The position numbers and the translations under genes were made by a program. DNA of 64,000 bases, taken from Bolinopsis microptera. Taxonomy: Eukaryota; Ctenophora; Tentaculata; Lobata; Bolinopsidae. The stretch covers positions 13,948,944 through 14,012,943 of the forward strand of contig NC_087083.1 in assembly GCF_026151205.1 (NCBI RefSeq), in the 5' to 3' direction. The notes beneath the pieces were generated by a model. That model was not told the origin of the DNA, made no database searches, and worked only from the letters and a program-made list of their open reading frames with translations. Each line of letters starts with the position of its first letter. The stretch's first letter is position 1. Shown here one piece after another: positions 33,206-45,043 of this stretch.

Positions 33206-35260
33206 ATATAATATAATAACATCTATAAACAAAAGAGCACCTAAAGAGGCTCAGCAAAGTGCTGGCCTATTTACGCTTACGAAGACTCATTCGTTCAATA
33301 TGTCTCAATCCTACTCTATCTCTTGCTAAGTTCACTAAGTTGGTAAAATCATCTTCATTTTTTAAATAAATTTGTCTCTTAAATAGGTCCTTTTTCACAA
33401 TAATATCATACAAATTAGTCCTGTGTCTACCCACTCGTCCCTTTAGTGTTTGACATCCTAGTGTAGCAAATAACAGAGACTGGTAGGCAGGTGTGTCGTT
33501 GTCACTGCGTAGAACATGACCTAGCATTGTCCACCGTGCCTTTTCCACTCTCTCGGAAAGGGGCCTGGTCTGGGTACGAGCGTAGAGGGCCTTGTTAGAT
33601 ATTGAGCTAGGCCAATATATGTGTAGGATGCGCTTGAGGTGCTTCCTCTGAAGAACATCTACATACTCTAGAACATGCTGAGGTACGGCCCAGCAGCAGC
33701 AGTTGTACAGGAGCACTGATACTACTAGTGAGTCGTAGAGTTTGATCTTTCTCTTCTCAGTTATCTGACTCCTTTCTGATCCCTGGCACCACAGCTTGTC
33801 AAATGACCAGAAGGCAGAGTTAGCTTTATTTATTCTATTAGTAACATCCTGCTCTGATCCAAGCTTAGTACCAAGAAGCGTCTCGTTTCTCCACTCCTCT
33901 TTTCCTCATAGTTCATTATCCCACTCGTCACAGGCACCAACTTCTTCTAAATACACTCTGGTAAACTTTGTCTTTGTGTCATTGACAAAGAGACTCCATT
34001 CACTGAGAATATTCTTGGAGATCTGAAAGATATCCTGTAACTCCTCTATATCTTCACCAATCTCCTCTAAATCGTCTGAATAGCCGGACTCAAGAGGCAT
34101 GTGGTTATCGGCTATCGGAGGGTTGGGTCTTGAGGGGAGGACTGCTCTTATGTGCACTACAGCTCCAGCTAGATTGAGGGTAAACAATTTACCAGCTGTG
34201 CTGTCTCCTTGGGAGGCTCCTATGTTGAAAGAGAACATCTCTGAGTCAGTAGAACACACTCTGACTACTAGAGTGGTGTTAGCCATGAGGTATTGTACAA
34301 GCCTCAGGTTGTCTCTGGAGCATCCTGCAGCTTCTAGTAGTCTGATTGTTGTACCTCTGCGGATGGTATTGAAGGCAGCTGACATGTCGATACTCACTTT
34401 GTTCCATTCAAACTCCTTCTTCATTACTACAGATATGAGCATGCTCTGTGCCCAAACTAGGTCGGCACAGCTCCTGCCAGCTTTGTAGGCAGCTTGGAAC
34501 GGTCCGGTGAAGTTGTCCACAGCTCTCTCTATTCTGTTTAGCACTATCAGTGACAGGATCTTTCTAGAAACATTCAGCAGGGTCAATTGCAATGGTCGTA
34601 TCGACTTAACTGGGCCACGAGTTTTACCAGGCTTAGCCAGTGGTGTGAGGATGCCTGCTCATATTGCTTCAATGTGAATGTTTTTCTCGAAAGACTCGTT
34701 GAACACATTAGCCAGCTCTTCATGAAGGAGGGGGTTGTTCAGGGCTTTCATGACCTCGCCAGGAACTTTATCAATACCCACTGCTTTACCAGACTTGAGT
34801 TTACTGATGGCTCTCTCTATCTCTGCAACGGTGATGGGACTGTTAAGGCTAGATGAGGGGTCAAGGAAGGCAGGAAGGGTAGGCTCATCAGCGTCGTTGA
34901 ACTCAGCTTCAAAGTACTCCTTAATAATCCTCGCTTTCTCCTCATTAGTACCTGCGATATTCCCAGCAGGGTTGTGGACGGTTAGAGCTGGTCTAACATA
35001 TCCTTTGGCGAGTATCTTAGAGGCTCCAAAGTATCTCCGGGCGTCGTCTGTGTTGTTTACCTCTTCGACGAGTGTGTCAGCACTGCGGTTGTTGATATCT
35101 CTGAGTCTCTTTGTAATCTTACGTCTCAGCTGGTTGATGTTGGTCTTGACATGCTTCCTGTTGGTCGGGAATTTGTTCTGCATATTCGCAATCATCAGCT
35201 GCTTGCGTTCAAGTGACAGTTCAGCGATCTCAGGATCAGTACTGAAGGATTTGTGCTTTT
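33206..35260 (-). mobile_element. Nested 5'-truncated non-LTR retrotransposon
   Basis: A 2055-bp minus-strand insertion between the two copies of TTTAGCCAGTT. Its 3' end (low coordinates) finishes in an AT tail, TTATTATATTATAT. Its 5' end is truncated inside the coding region. The frame has two in-frame TGA codons and no frameshift. Confidence 0.9.
33267..35258 (-). pseudogene. Reverse transcriptase of the nested LINE
   Basis: One minus-strand frame runs from the truncation point to a stop at 33267, interrupted by TGA at 34656-34658 and 33906-33908. RT features in order: KSGKAVGIDKVPGEVMK, LTPLAKPGKTRGPVKSIRPL, DMSAAFNTIRR, GASQGDSTAG and the catalytic box YSDD (the usual Ala replaced by Ser). 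Downstream is the RW-MLGHVLRSD block common after RT in non-LTR elements. No endonuclease is left. The GKTRGP motif differs from the other two LINEs in this window, so it belongs to another clade, which I do not name with confidence. Confidence 0.85.
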
Positions 35261-35271
35261 TTTAGCCAGTT
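35261..35271. repeat. Target-site duplication, right copy
   Basis: TTTAGCCAGTT, matching 33195-33205 base for base. Confidence 0.9.
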
Positions 35272-35471
35272 GTTTGGCCATAAGAGGTAGCCTCCCTAGT
35301 TTTGGGACATCAGGAATGTCCGAGGAAGAGATTATTGAGGAACATCTATTTTCATTACTGAATAATGATGTATGTCGTGATATGAAGATTCCTCAACCGT
35401 ATGATGTTAATCGTATTACAAGTGAAGTTCTAAAATATATGAACGACGATAAGGACTCGGCTGCACTATAG
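35272..35471 (+). CDS. 3' portion of the TIR transposon ORF
   Basis: After the nested LINE and its target duplication the frame continues in register with the frame that ended at 33205: the split codon T|GT completes a Cys. It runs 66 more codons to a TAG at 35469-35471. The tail is acidic, with SEEEIIEEHLFSLLNND and ending MNDDKDSAAL. An apparent independent start upstream lies in the LINE and duplication and is an artefact. The original protein would have been about 580 residues from 31672. Position and TIR context suggest the element's main protein, but no function can be read. Confidence 0.6.
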
Positions 35472-35599
35472 TGAAAATTATTTTAATGATAGACTTTTAT
35501 ATTCAGGTTAAATGATATAAGTTACTTCAAATAAGAACCTCAAGTTCTTTTATTTACGTTATTACAGTAACACCTGTAAAATTTTTACTTCATTGACAC

Positions 35600-35840
35600 T
35601 GTTTTTTAATTTTGTAATATAATATATTGACAAATTGTTTGAGCGATAACTTTTACATTGAAACATCATTAGACGTGACTCTTTTTAACTTTGTAATATA
35701 ATATCGTGACAAATTGACTCATTGTTTGAGCGATAACTTTTATGAAATATCATTAGACACTATTTTAAATTTTGTAATATAATATCGTGACACAGTGACT
35801 CTTTGTTTAAGCGATAACTTTTATGAAACATCATTAGAAT
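35600..35840. repeat. ~85-100-bp tandem repeat, three copies
   Basis: Three imperfect units with TTTTGTAATATAATATCGTG, then TGTTTGAGCGATAACTTTTA, then AAACATCATTAGA. They lie in the non-coding 3' part of the TIR element. The remaining 35841-36180 is AT-rich with nothing seen. Confidence 0.9.
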
Positions 35841-36282
35841 TTTATTCAGTTATTAATTCATTACGATTAGTATCACTAGATTTAATGATATAGATTATCA
35901 TAGCCCTATTTTCAGTGTTGACACTGTGAATGGAATCTGTTGTTTAAAAAAAATTATTTATGAATCAGCTGTTTATATTTCTATGAATTATAATTTATTA
36001 TTGTAATGATCAAATGTATCAATTATTTATCGGTTGTACCTATGTTATATGACTGTTTTACTCTTGTCATGGGCATTCCTATATTCCTACATGTAATGAC
36101 TAATGAACAAAAATACCAACGCATGACCTAAAAGTAAACTAGTCTAGAATATTCACTCCATTGCAATTTCAACCCAAATTTGAATTTATGTTAAAAAAGT
36201 TAAACTTTCTAAGCCTGAATTTTGAAATTTAACATTAATTAGTTTAACTTTTTTAACTTTTTTTAACGTGGACCCCCCCCTG

Positions 36283-39200
36283 GATTACTTGTTATTGTTC
36301 ATCAATAGAGGCCTATTTAGGGTTTAGCTCATGATATTCTACTGGATTACTTGTTATTGTTCATTAATAGAGGCCTATTTAGGGTTTAGCTCATGATATT
36401 CTACTGGATTGCTTGTTATTGTTCATCAATAGAGGCCTATTTAGGGTTTAGCTCATGATATTCTACTGGATTACTTGTTATTGTTCATTAATAGAGGCCT
36501 ATTTAGGGTTTAGCTCGTGATATTCTACTGGTGTGCTTGTTATTGTTCATCAATAGAGGCCTATTTAGGGTTTAGCTCATGATATTCTACTGGATTACTT
36601 GTTATTGTTCATTAATAGAGGCCTATTTAGGGTTTAGCTCATGATATTCTACTGGTGTGCTTGTTATTGTTCATCAATAGAGGCTTATTTAGGGTTTAGC
36701 TCATGATATTCTACTGGATTGCTTTTTATTGTTCATCAATAGAGGCCTATTTAGGGTTTAGCTCATGATATTCTACTGGTGTGCTTGTTATTGTTCATTA
36801 ATAGAGGCCTATTTAGGGTTTAGCTCATGATATTCTACTGGTGTGCTTGTTATTGTTCATCAATAGAGGCTTATTTAGGGTTTAGCTCATGATATTCTAC
36901 TGGATTGCTTTTTATTGTTCATCAATAGAGGCCTATTTAGGGTTTAGCTCATGATATTCTACTGGATTGCTTGTTATTGTTCATTAATAGAGGCCTATTT
37001 AGGGTTTAGCTCATGATATTCTACTGGATTACTTGTTATTGTTCATCAATAGAGGCTTATTTAGGGTTTAGCTCATGATATTCTACTGGATTGCTTTTTA
37101 TTGTTCATCAATAGAGGCCTATTTAGGGTTTAGCTCATGATATTCTACTGGTGTGCTTGTTATTGTTCATTAATAGAGGCCTATTTAGGGTTTAGCTCAT
37201 GATATTCTACTGGATTGCTTGTTATTGTTCATTAATAGAGGCCTATTTAGGGTTTAGCTCATGATATTCTACTGGTGTGCTTGTTATTGTTCATCAATAG
37301 AGGCCTATTTAGGGTTTAGCTCATGATATTCTACTGGTGTGCTTGTTATTGTTCATCAATAGAGGCTTATTTAGGGTTTAGCTCATGATATTCTACTGGA
37401 TTGCTTGTTATTGTTCATTAATAGAGGCCTATTTAGGGTTTAGCTCATGATATTCTACTGGATTGCTTGTTATTGTTCATTAATAGAGGCCTATTTAGGG
37501 TTTAGCTCATGATATTCTACTGGTGTGCTTGTTATTGTTCATCAATAGAGGCCTATTTAGGGTTTAGCTCATGATATTCTACTGGATTACTTGTTATTGT
37601 TCATTAATAGAGGCCTATTTAGGGTTTAGCTCATGATATTCTACTGGTGTGCTTGTTATTGTTCATCAATAGAGGCTTATTTAGGGTTTAGCTCATGATA
37701 TTCTACTGGATTGCTTGTTATTGTTCATTAATAGAGGCCTATTTAGGGTTTAGCTCATGATATTCTACTGGATTGCTTGTTATTGTTCATTAATAGAGGC
37801 CTATTTAGGGTTTAGCTCATGATATTCTACTGGATTGCTTGTTATTGTTCATTAATAGAGGCCTATTTAGGGTTTAGCTCATGATATTCTACTGGTGTGC
37901 TTGTTATTGTTCATCAATAGAGGCTTATTTAGGGTTTAGCTCACGTTATTCTACTGGATTGCTTGTTATTGTTCATTAATAGAGGCCTATTTAGGGTTTA
38001 GCTCATGATATTCTACTGGATTGCTTGTTATTGTTCATTAATAGAGGCCTATTTAGGGTTTAGCTCATGATATTCTACTGGATTACTTGTTATTGTTCAT
38101 CAATAGAGGCCTATTTAGGGTTTAGCTCATGATATTCTACTGGTGTGCTTGTTATTGTTCATCAATAGAGGCTTATTTAGGGTTTAGCTCATGATATTCT
38201 ACTGGATTGCTTGTTATTGTTCATTAATAGAGGCCTATTTAGGGTTTAGCTCATGATATTCTACTGGATTGCTTGTTATTGTTCATTAATAGAGGCCTAT
38301 TTAGGGTTTAGCTCATGATATTCTACTGGATTACTTGTTATTGTTCATTAATAGAGGCCTATTTAGGGTTTAGCTCATGATATTCTACTGGATTGCTTGT
38401 TATTGTTCATTAATAGAGGCCTATTTAGGGTTTAGCTCATGATATTCTACTGGATTACTTGTTATTGTTCATCAATAGAGGCCTATTTAGGGTTTAGCTC
38501 ATGATATTCTACTGGATTGCTTGTTATTGTTCATCAATAGAGGCCTATTTAGGGTTTAGCTCATGATATTCTACTGGATTACTTGTTATTGTTCATTAAT
38601 AGAGGCCTATTTAGGGTTTAACTGATGATATTCTACTGGATTACTTGTTATTGTTCATTAATAGAGGCCTATTTAGGGTTTAACTCATGATATTCTACTG
38701 TTCATCAATAGAGGCCTATTTAGGGTTTAGCTCATGATATTCTACTGGATTACTTGTTATTGTTCATTAATAGAGGCCTATTTAGGGTTTAGCTCATGAT
38801 ATTCTACTGGATTGCTTGTTATTGTTCATTAATAGAGGCCTATTTAGGGTTTAGCTCATGATATTCTACTGGATTACTTGTTATTGTTCATTAATAGAGG
38901 CCTATTTAGGGTTTAGCTCATGATATTCTACTGGATTGCTTGTTATTGTTCATTAATAGAGGCCTATTTAGGGTTTAGCTCATGATATTCTACTGGATTA
39001 CTTGTTATTGTTCATCAATAGAGGCCTATTTAGGGTTTAGCTCATGATATTCTACTGGATTGCTTGTTATTGTTCATCAATAGAGGCCTATTTAGGGTTT
39101 AGCTCATGATATTCTACTGGATTACTTGTTATTGTTCATTAATAGAGGCCTATTTAGGGTTTAACTGATGATATTCTACTGGATTACTTGTTATTGTTCA

Positions 39201-42200
39201 TTAATAGAGGCCTATTTAGGGTTTAACTCATGATATTCTACTGTTCATCAATAGAGGCCTATTTAGGGTTTAGCTCATGATATTCTACTGGATTACTTGT
39301 TATTGTTCATTAATAGAGGCCTATTTAGGGTTTAGCTCATGTTATTCTACTGGATTGCTTGTTATTGTTCATTAATAGAGGCCTATTTAGGGTTTAGCTC
39401 ATGATATTCTACTGGATTGCTTGTTATTGTTCATTAATAGAGGCCTATTTAGGGTTTAGCTCATGATATTCTACTGGATTACTTGTTATTGTTCATCAAT
39501 AGAGGCCTATTTAGGGTTTAGCTCATGATATTCTACTGGTGTGCTTGTTATTGTTCATCAATAGAGGCTTATTTAGGGTTTAGCTCATGATATTCTACTG
39601 GATTGCTTGTTATTGTTCATTAATAGAGGCCTATTTAGGGTTTAGCTCATGATATTCTACTGGATTGCTTGTTATTGTTCATTAATAGAGGCCTATTTAG
39701 GGTTTAGCTCATGATATTCTACTGGATTACTTGTTATTGTTCATTAATAGAGGCCTATTTAGGGTTTAGCTCATGATATTCTACTGGATTGCTTGTTATT
39801 GTTCATTAATAGAGGCCTATTTAGGGTTTAGCTCATGATATTCTACTGGATTACTTGTTATTGTTCATCAATAGAGGCCTATTTGGGGTTTAGCTCATGA
39901 TATTCTACTGGATTGCTTGTTATTGTTCATCAATAGAGGCCTATTTAGGGTTTAGCTCATGATATTCTACTGGATTACTTGTTATTGTTCATTAATAGAG
40001 GCCTATTTAGGGTTTAACTGATGATATTCTACTGGTGTGCTTGTTATTGTTCATCAATAGAGGCCTATTTAGGGTTTAGCTCATGATATTCTACTGGTGT
40101 GCTTGTTATTGTTCATCAATAGAGGCCTATTTAGGGTTTAGCTCATGATATTCTACTGGATTACTTGTTATTGTTCATTAATAGAGGCCTATTTAGGGTT
40201 TAACTCATGATATTCTACTGTTCATCAATAGAGGCCTATTTAGGGTTTAGCTCATGATATTCTACTGGATTACTTGTTATTGTTCATTAATAGAGGCCTA
40301 TTTAGGGTTTAGCTCATGATATTCTACTGGATTGCTTGTTATTGTTCATTAATAGAGGCCTATTTAGGGTTTAGCTCATGATATTCTACTGGATTACTTG
40401 TTATTGTTCATTAATAGAGGCCTATTTAGGGTTTAGCTCATGATATTCTACTGGATTACTTGTTATTGTTCATTAATAGAGGCCTATTTAGGGTTTAACT
40501 GATGATATTCTACTGGATTACTTGTTATTGTTCATTAATAGAGGCCTATTTAGGGTTTAACTCATGATATTCTACTGTTCATCAATAGAGGCCTATTTAG
40601 GGTTTAGCTCATGATATTCTACTGGATTACTTGTTATTGTTCATTAATAGAGGCCTATTTAGGGTTTAGCTCATGATATTCTACTGGATTGCTTGTTATT
40701 GTTCATTAATAGAGGCCTATTTAGGGTTTAACTGATGATATTCTACTGGATTACTTGTTATTGTTCATTAATAGAGGCCTATTTAGGGTTTAACTCATGA
40801 TATTCTACTGTTCATCAATAGAGGCCTATTTAGGGTTTAGCTCATGATATTCTACTGGATTACTTGTTATTGTTCATTAATAGAGGCCTATTTAGGGTTT
40901 AGCTCATGATATTCTACTGGATTGCTTGTTATTGTTCATTAATAGAGGCCTATTTAGGGTTTAGCTCATGATATTCTACTGGATTACTTGTTATTGTTCA
41001 TTAATAGAGGCCTATTTAGGGTTTAACTGATGATATTCTACTGGATTACTTGTTATTGTTCATTAATAGAGGCCTATTTAGGGTTTAGCTCATGATATTC
41101 TACTGTTCATCAATAGAGGCCTATTTAGGGTTTAGCTCATTCTACTGGATTGCTTGTTATTGTTCATCAATAGAGGCCTATTTAGGGTTAAGCTCATGAT
41201 ATTCTACTGTTCATTAATAGAGGCCTATTTAGGGTTTAGCTCATGATATTCTACTGGATTGCTTGTTATTGTTCATCAATAGAGGCCTATTTAGGGTTTA
41301 GCTCATGATATTCTACTGGATTGCTTGTTATTGTTCATTAATAGAGGCCTATTTAGGGTTTAGCTCATGATATTCTACTGGATTACTTGTTATTGTTCAT
41401 CAATAGAGGCCTATTTAGGGTTTAGCTCATGATATTCTACTGGATTGCTTGTTATTGTTCATCAATAGAGGCCTATTTAGGGTTTAGCTCATGATATTCT
41501 ACTGTTCATTAATAGAGGCCTATTTAGGGTTTAGCTCATGATATTCTACTGGATTGCTTGTTATTGTTCATCAATAGAGGCCTATTTAGGGTTTAGCTCA
41601 TGATATTATACTGTATTACTTGTTATTGTTCATCAATAGAGGCCTATTTAGGGTTTAGCTCATGATATTCTACTGGATTACTTGTTATTGTTCATCAATA
41701 GAGGCCTATTTAGGGTTTAGCTCATGATATTCTACTGGATTACTTGTTATTGTTCATCAATAGAGGCCTATTTAGGGTTTAGCTCATGATATTCTACTGG
41801 ATTACTTGTTATTGTTCATCAATAGAGGCCTATTTAGGGTTTAGCTCATGATATTCTACTGTATTGCTTGTTATTGTCCATCAATAGAGGCCTATTTAGG
41901 GTTTAGCTCATGATATTCTACTGGATTACTTGTTATTGTTCATCAATAGAGGCCTATTTAGGGTTTAGCTCATGATATTCTACTGGATTACTTGTTATTG
42001 TTCATCAATAGAGGCCTATTTAGGGTTTAGCTCATGATATTCTACTGTATTGCTTGTTATTGTCCATCAATAGAGGCCTATTTAGGGTTTAGCTCATGAT
42101 ATTCTACTGGATTACTTGTTATTGTTCATTAATAGAGGCCTATTTAGGGTTTAGCTCATGATATTCTACTGGATTACTTGTTATTGTTCATTAATAGAGG

Positions 42201-43679
42201 CCTATTTAGGGTTTAGCTCATGATATTCTACTGGATTGCTTGTTATTGTTCATTAATAGAGGCCTATTTAGGGTTTAGCTCATGATATTCTACTGGATTA
42301 CTTGTTATTGTTCATCAATAGAGGCCTATTTAGGGTTTAGCTCATGATATTCTACTGTATTGCTTGTTATTGTTCATCAATAGAGGCCTATTTAGGGTTT
42401 AGCTCATGATATTCTACTGGATTACTTGTTATTGTTCATCAATAGAGGCCTATTTAGGGTTTAGCTCATGATATTCTACTGGATTACTTGTTATTGTTCA
42501 TCAATAGAGGCCTATTTAGGGTTTAGCTCATGATATTCTACTGTATTGCTTGTTATTGTTCATCAATAGAGGCCTATTTAGGGTTTAGCTCATGATATTC
42601 TACTGGATTGCTTGTTATTGTTCATCAATAGAGGCCTATTTAGGGTTTAGCTCATGATATTCTACTGTATTGCTTGTTATTGTTCATCAATAGAGGCCTA
42701 TTTAGGGTTTAGCTCATGATATTCTACTGGATTACTTGTTATTGTTCATCAATAGAGGCCTATTTAGGGTTTAGCTCATGATATTCTACTGGATTGCTTG
42801 TTATTGTTCATCAATAGAGGCCTATTTAGGGTTTAGCTCATGATATTCTACTGTATTGCTTGTTATTGTTCATCAATAGAGGCCTATTTAGGGTTTAGCT
42901 CATGATATTCTACTGGATTGCTTGTTATTGTTCATCAATAGAGGCCTATTTAGGGTTTAGCTCATGATATTCTACTGGATTACTTGTTATTGTTCATCAA
43001 TAGAGGCCTATTTAGGGTTTAGCTCATGATATTCTACTGGATTGCTTGTTATTGTTCATCAATAGATTATAGAGGCCTATTTAGGGTTTAGCTCATGATA
43101 TTCTACTGGATTGCTTGTTATTGTTCATCAATAGAGGCCTATTTAGGGTTTAGCTCATGATATTCTACTGGATTACTTGTTATTGTTCATCAATAGAGGC
43201 CTATTTAGGGTTTAGCTCATGATATTCTACTGGATTGCTTGTTATATTGTTCATCAATAGAGGCCTATTTAGGGTTTAGCTCATGATATTCTACTGGATT
43301 GCTTGTTATTGTTCATCAATAGAGGCCTATTTAGGGTTTAGCTCATGATATTCTACTGGATTACTTGTTATTGTTCATCAATAGAGGCCTATTTAGGGTT
43401 TAGCTCATGATATTCTACTGGATTGCTTGTTATTGTTCATCAATAGAGGCCTATTTAGGGTTTAGCTCATGATATTCTACTGGATTGCTTGTTATTGTTC
43501 ATCAATAGAGGCCTATTTAGGGTTTAGCTCATGATATTCTACTGGATTGCTTGTTATTGTTCATCAATAGAGGCCTATTTAGGGTTTAGCTCATGATATT
43601 CTACTGGATTACTTGTTATTGTTCATCAATAGAGGCCTATTTAGGGTTTAGCTCATGATATTCTACTGGATTGTTTGAT
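36283..43679. repeat. 62-bp satellite, right block
   Basis: Same unit and orientation as the left block, but with many more variants: GTGTGC for GATTGC, TTCATTAAT, GAGGCTTAT, TTTAACTGATGAT and the 47-bp short unit. Variant strings recur as multi-unit blocks; for example the TTTAACTGATGAT unit followed by the short unit reappears near 38620, 39163, 40497, 40729 and 41026. This is a higher-order structure. The block ends abruptly at GGATTGTTTGATG, directly against a coding exon on the minus strand. Confidence 0.98.
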
Positions 43680-43774
43680 GTAGGTTCGCTTCTCAGTTGA
43701 TCTTCTTTCTTTAAACTCCGTAGTTCGTTGGCTTGTCTCTGTGCTGCGGCGTGCTTCTTTCTGTTTCTTATCTC
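43637..43774 (-). CDS. Candidate exon 5 of the PNT-domain gene, running into satellite
   Basis: After an acceptor CCCCCACTCAG the phase-0 frame reads EIRNRKKHAAAQRQANELRS and then LKKEDQLRSEPTSNN. It is strongly basic and looks coding. It then enters the outermost satellite unit and ends there in a TAG (43637-43639) after ten satellite-derived codons. A donor-like CCA|GTAGAAT sits at the border, so the exon could splice onward instead. It joins exon 4 only if that exon uses the donor AAG|GTGCAG after 44038. Confidence 0.4.
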   Translation of the reverse strand, partial: EIRNRKKHAAAQRQANELRSLKKEDQLRSEPTSNNPVEYHELNPK

Positions 43775-44027
43775 CTGAGTGGGGGTAGGTTCAGGTTAGT
43801 ATTTTCAAGGCAACCATTATCATGTCAAATATTATGATATCGTGTAAGGTCTCCTGATATTTCTTGAATCATTAGCTCATTAGGAAACTGACATGATATT
43901 GGGCTGTGAACATGTCCATTGGTCAAGACTGTTCGTTATATGTATGTTAACTCTGTAGCCTAATTAAAATTCAACTTGTTTAAAATGATGAATATTAAAA
44001 TTGAAAACATCAAGTTGATAAGCTTAC

Positions 44028-44219
44028 GAATCTGCACCTTGTAAAGAAGCAAAGCTCCCCTTCCTTTGGGAACTCTATACCGAAACATAGCCTTTGTAAG
44101 AACACACAGAGCTTTTCCGTTGAACCCAAACATATGAGGGTCAACATTAGGGATTCCGTAGGTACTAGAACACCAACGTAGCCATAACATCACCTCCGGT
44201 ACACTCCAGCTGTACGGGT
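44028..44219 (-). CDS. PNT (Pointed/SAM) domain exon of an ETS-type gene
   Basis: The acceptor TTATCCCAG is followed by a split Asp codon and PYSWSVPEVMLWLRWCSST, then DPHMFGFNGKALCVLTKAMF and RYRVPKGRGALLLYK. The pattern W(S)--V--WL-W ... F--NGK-LC-LTK--F-YR-P---G--LY is that of the PNT domain, a SAM-like helical bundle found in ETS transcription factors such as TEL/ETV6, where it drives oligomerisation (family knowledge). NGKALxxLTK and FRYR are closest to TEL. There are two possible donors: AAG|GTGCAG after 44038 (phase 0) and TTC|GTAAGC after 44028 (phase 1). No ETS DNA-binding domain was found in the window. Confidence 0.7.
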
Positions 44220-44235
44220 CTGGGATAACGTGTTT

Positions 44236-44360
44236 ATTTAATTAATTAATTAATTAATTGATTAATTGATTAATTGATTAATTGATTGATTGATTAATTG
44301 ATTAATTGATTAATTCAATTATTGAATAATTTAATTATTGATTAATTGATTAATTATTTG
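44236..44360. repeat. (TTAATTGA)n / (TTAA)n simple repeat
   Basis: AATTAATTAATTGATTAATT-type low-complexity array in the intron of the PNT gene. Confidence 0.95.
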
Positions 44361-44633
44361 TTTAATTAATATGTCAGGCGCGGCTGGGTCTGCCATTCTG
44401 GCTAACTCAGAGACTTGGGAACTTGTATTGCAAATTCAAGTAGCAAATGTTTTACTGGGTTAGTGGGTTTAAGATGCAAAGTTCTGAGTAAAGAATGTTC
44501 CATTTGTTAAGTGAATCGAAAGGCTTTTTTAATCTTTTCTTAAATTTCTATTTAAATTTCTATTCAAATTTCTATTGATTTCTGTCAAGACTAAATTATT
44601 AGATCGAGACTCTAGTGCTATAAAGACGAGTAC

Positions 44634-44738
44634 CTATTGGAAGTATAGGAGGGGTGGCTGGAGCGTTGTAAAATATCTGAGCTGCCTCTGTATTTGGTCT
44701 CTCCAGGGGAGAAAAGGGTATCATTCCCGACAGGAGCA
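44634..44738 (-). CDS. Exon 3 of the PNT-domain gene
   Basis: Acceptor ATTATTTCAG and donor AATAG|GTACTC. In phase with exons 2 and 4 it reads LLLSGMIPFSPLERPNTEAA and then QIFYNAPATPPILPI. Both borders keep phase 1. Pro-rich, no domain. It links the N-terminal region to the PNT domain. Confidence 0.6.
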
Positions 44739-45043
44739 CTGAAATAATACTATCAGTTTTACTTGTATTTATACAAGTACAACTGTAAAACTGTAAAATA
44801 ATAGTTTATACTAAGTTAAATAATAGTTTATTATTTATAGTTTATTATTTAACTTAGTTACTAGGCGGGAAACAGTATCGGATTTTAAATCATATTATTA
44901 TATGCCACGAACTGGTAAATACAATGCGGCCTTTTACAGCTAACATGAACATCCATAATTCCTGTTGACAACTTCAAACTTTCTCAAATAATAAACGAGA
45001 AACAGAAACAGAAACAGAAACACTTTAAATTAGATAAACTTAC

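Larger units (their letters stand above)
31197..36282. mobile_element. 5.1-kb TIR transposon inserted in the satellite
   Basis: The left end GGGGGGGGTCCACGTTAAAA and the right end, inverted, are identical for about 20 bases. The satellite word TGGATTA is duplicated on both sides: 7 bp, or 8 bp (CTGGATTA) if one C belongs to the target. Each end also holds a ~75-bp direct repeat that is itself palindromic at its edges (GTTAAAAAAGTTAAA ... TTTAACTTTTTTAAC). It contains one long plus-strand frame of unknown family, split by a LINE. A 7-8 bp target duplication fits several DNA-transposon superfamilies (hAT, P, Mutator-like, Dada and others). I cannot assign one. Confidence 0.85.

Noticed and set aside
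35253-35313. Start of an independent small gene, or 5' extension of the nested LINE frame on the minus strand
   Set aside because: The 11-bp target duplication shows that the LINE ends at 35260. The plus-strand codons here continue the transposon ORF, and the minus-strand frame is its shadow.
25896-43679. CRISPR-like array (regular repeat)
   Set aside because: There are no variable spacers: the 62-bp unit repeats head to tail with only point variants, in a eukaryotic intron.
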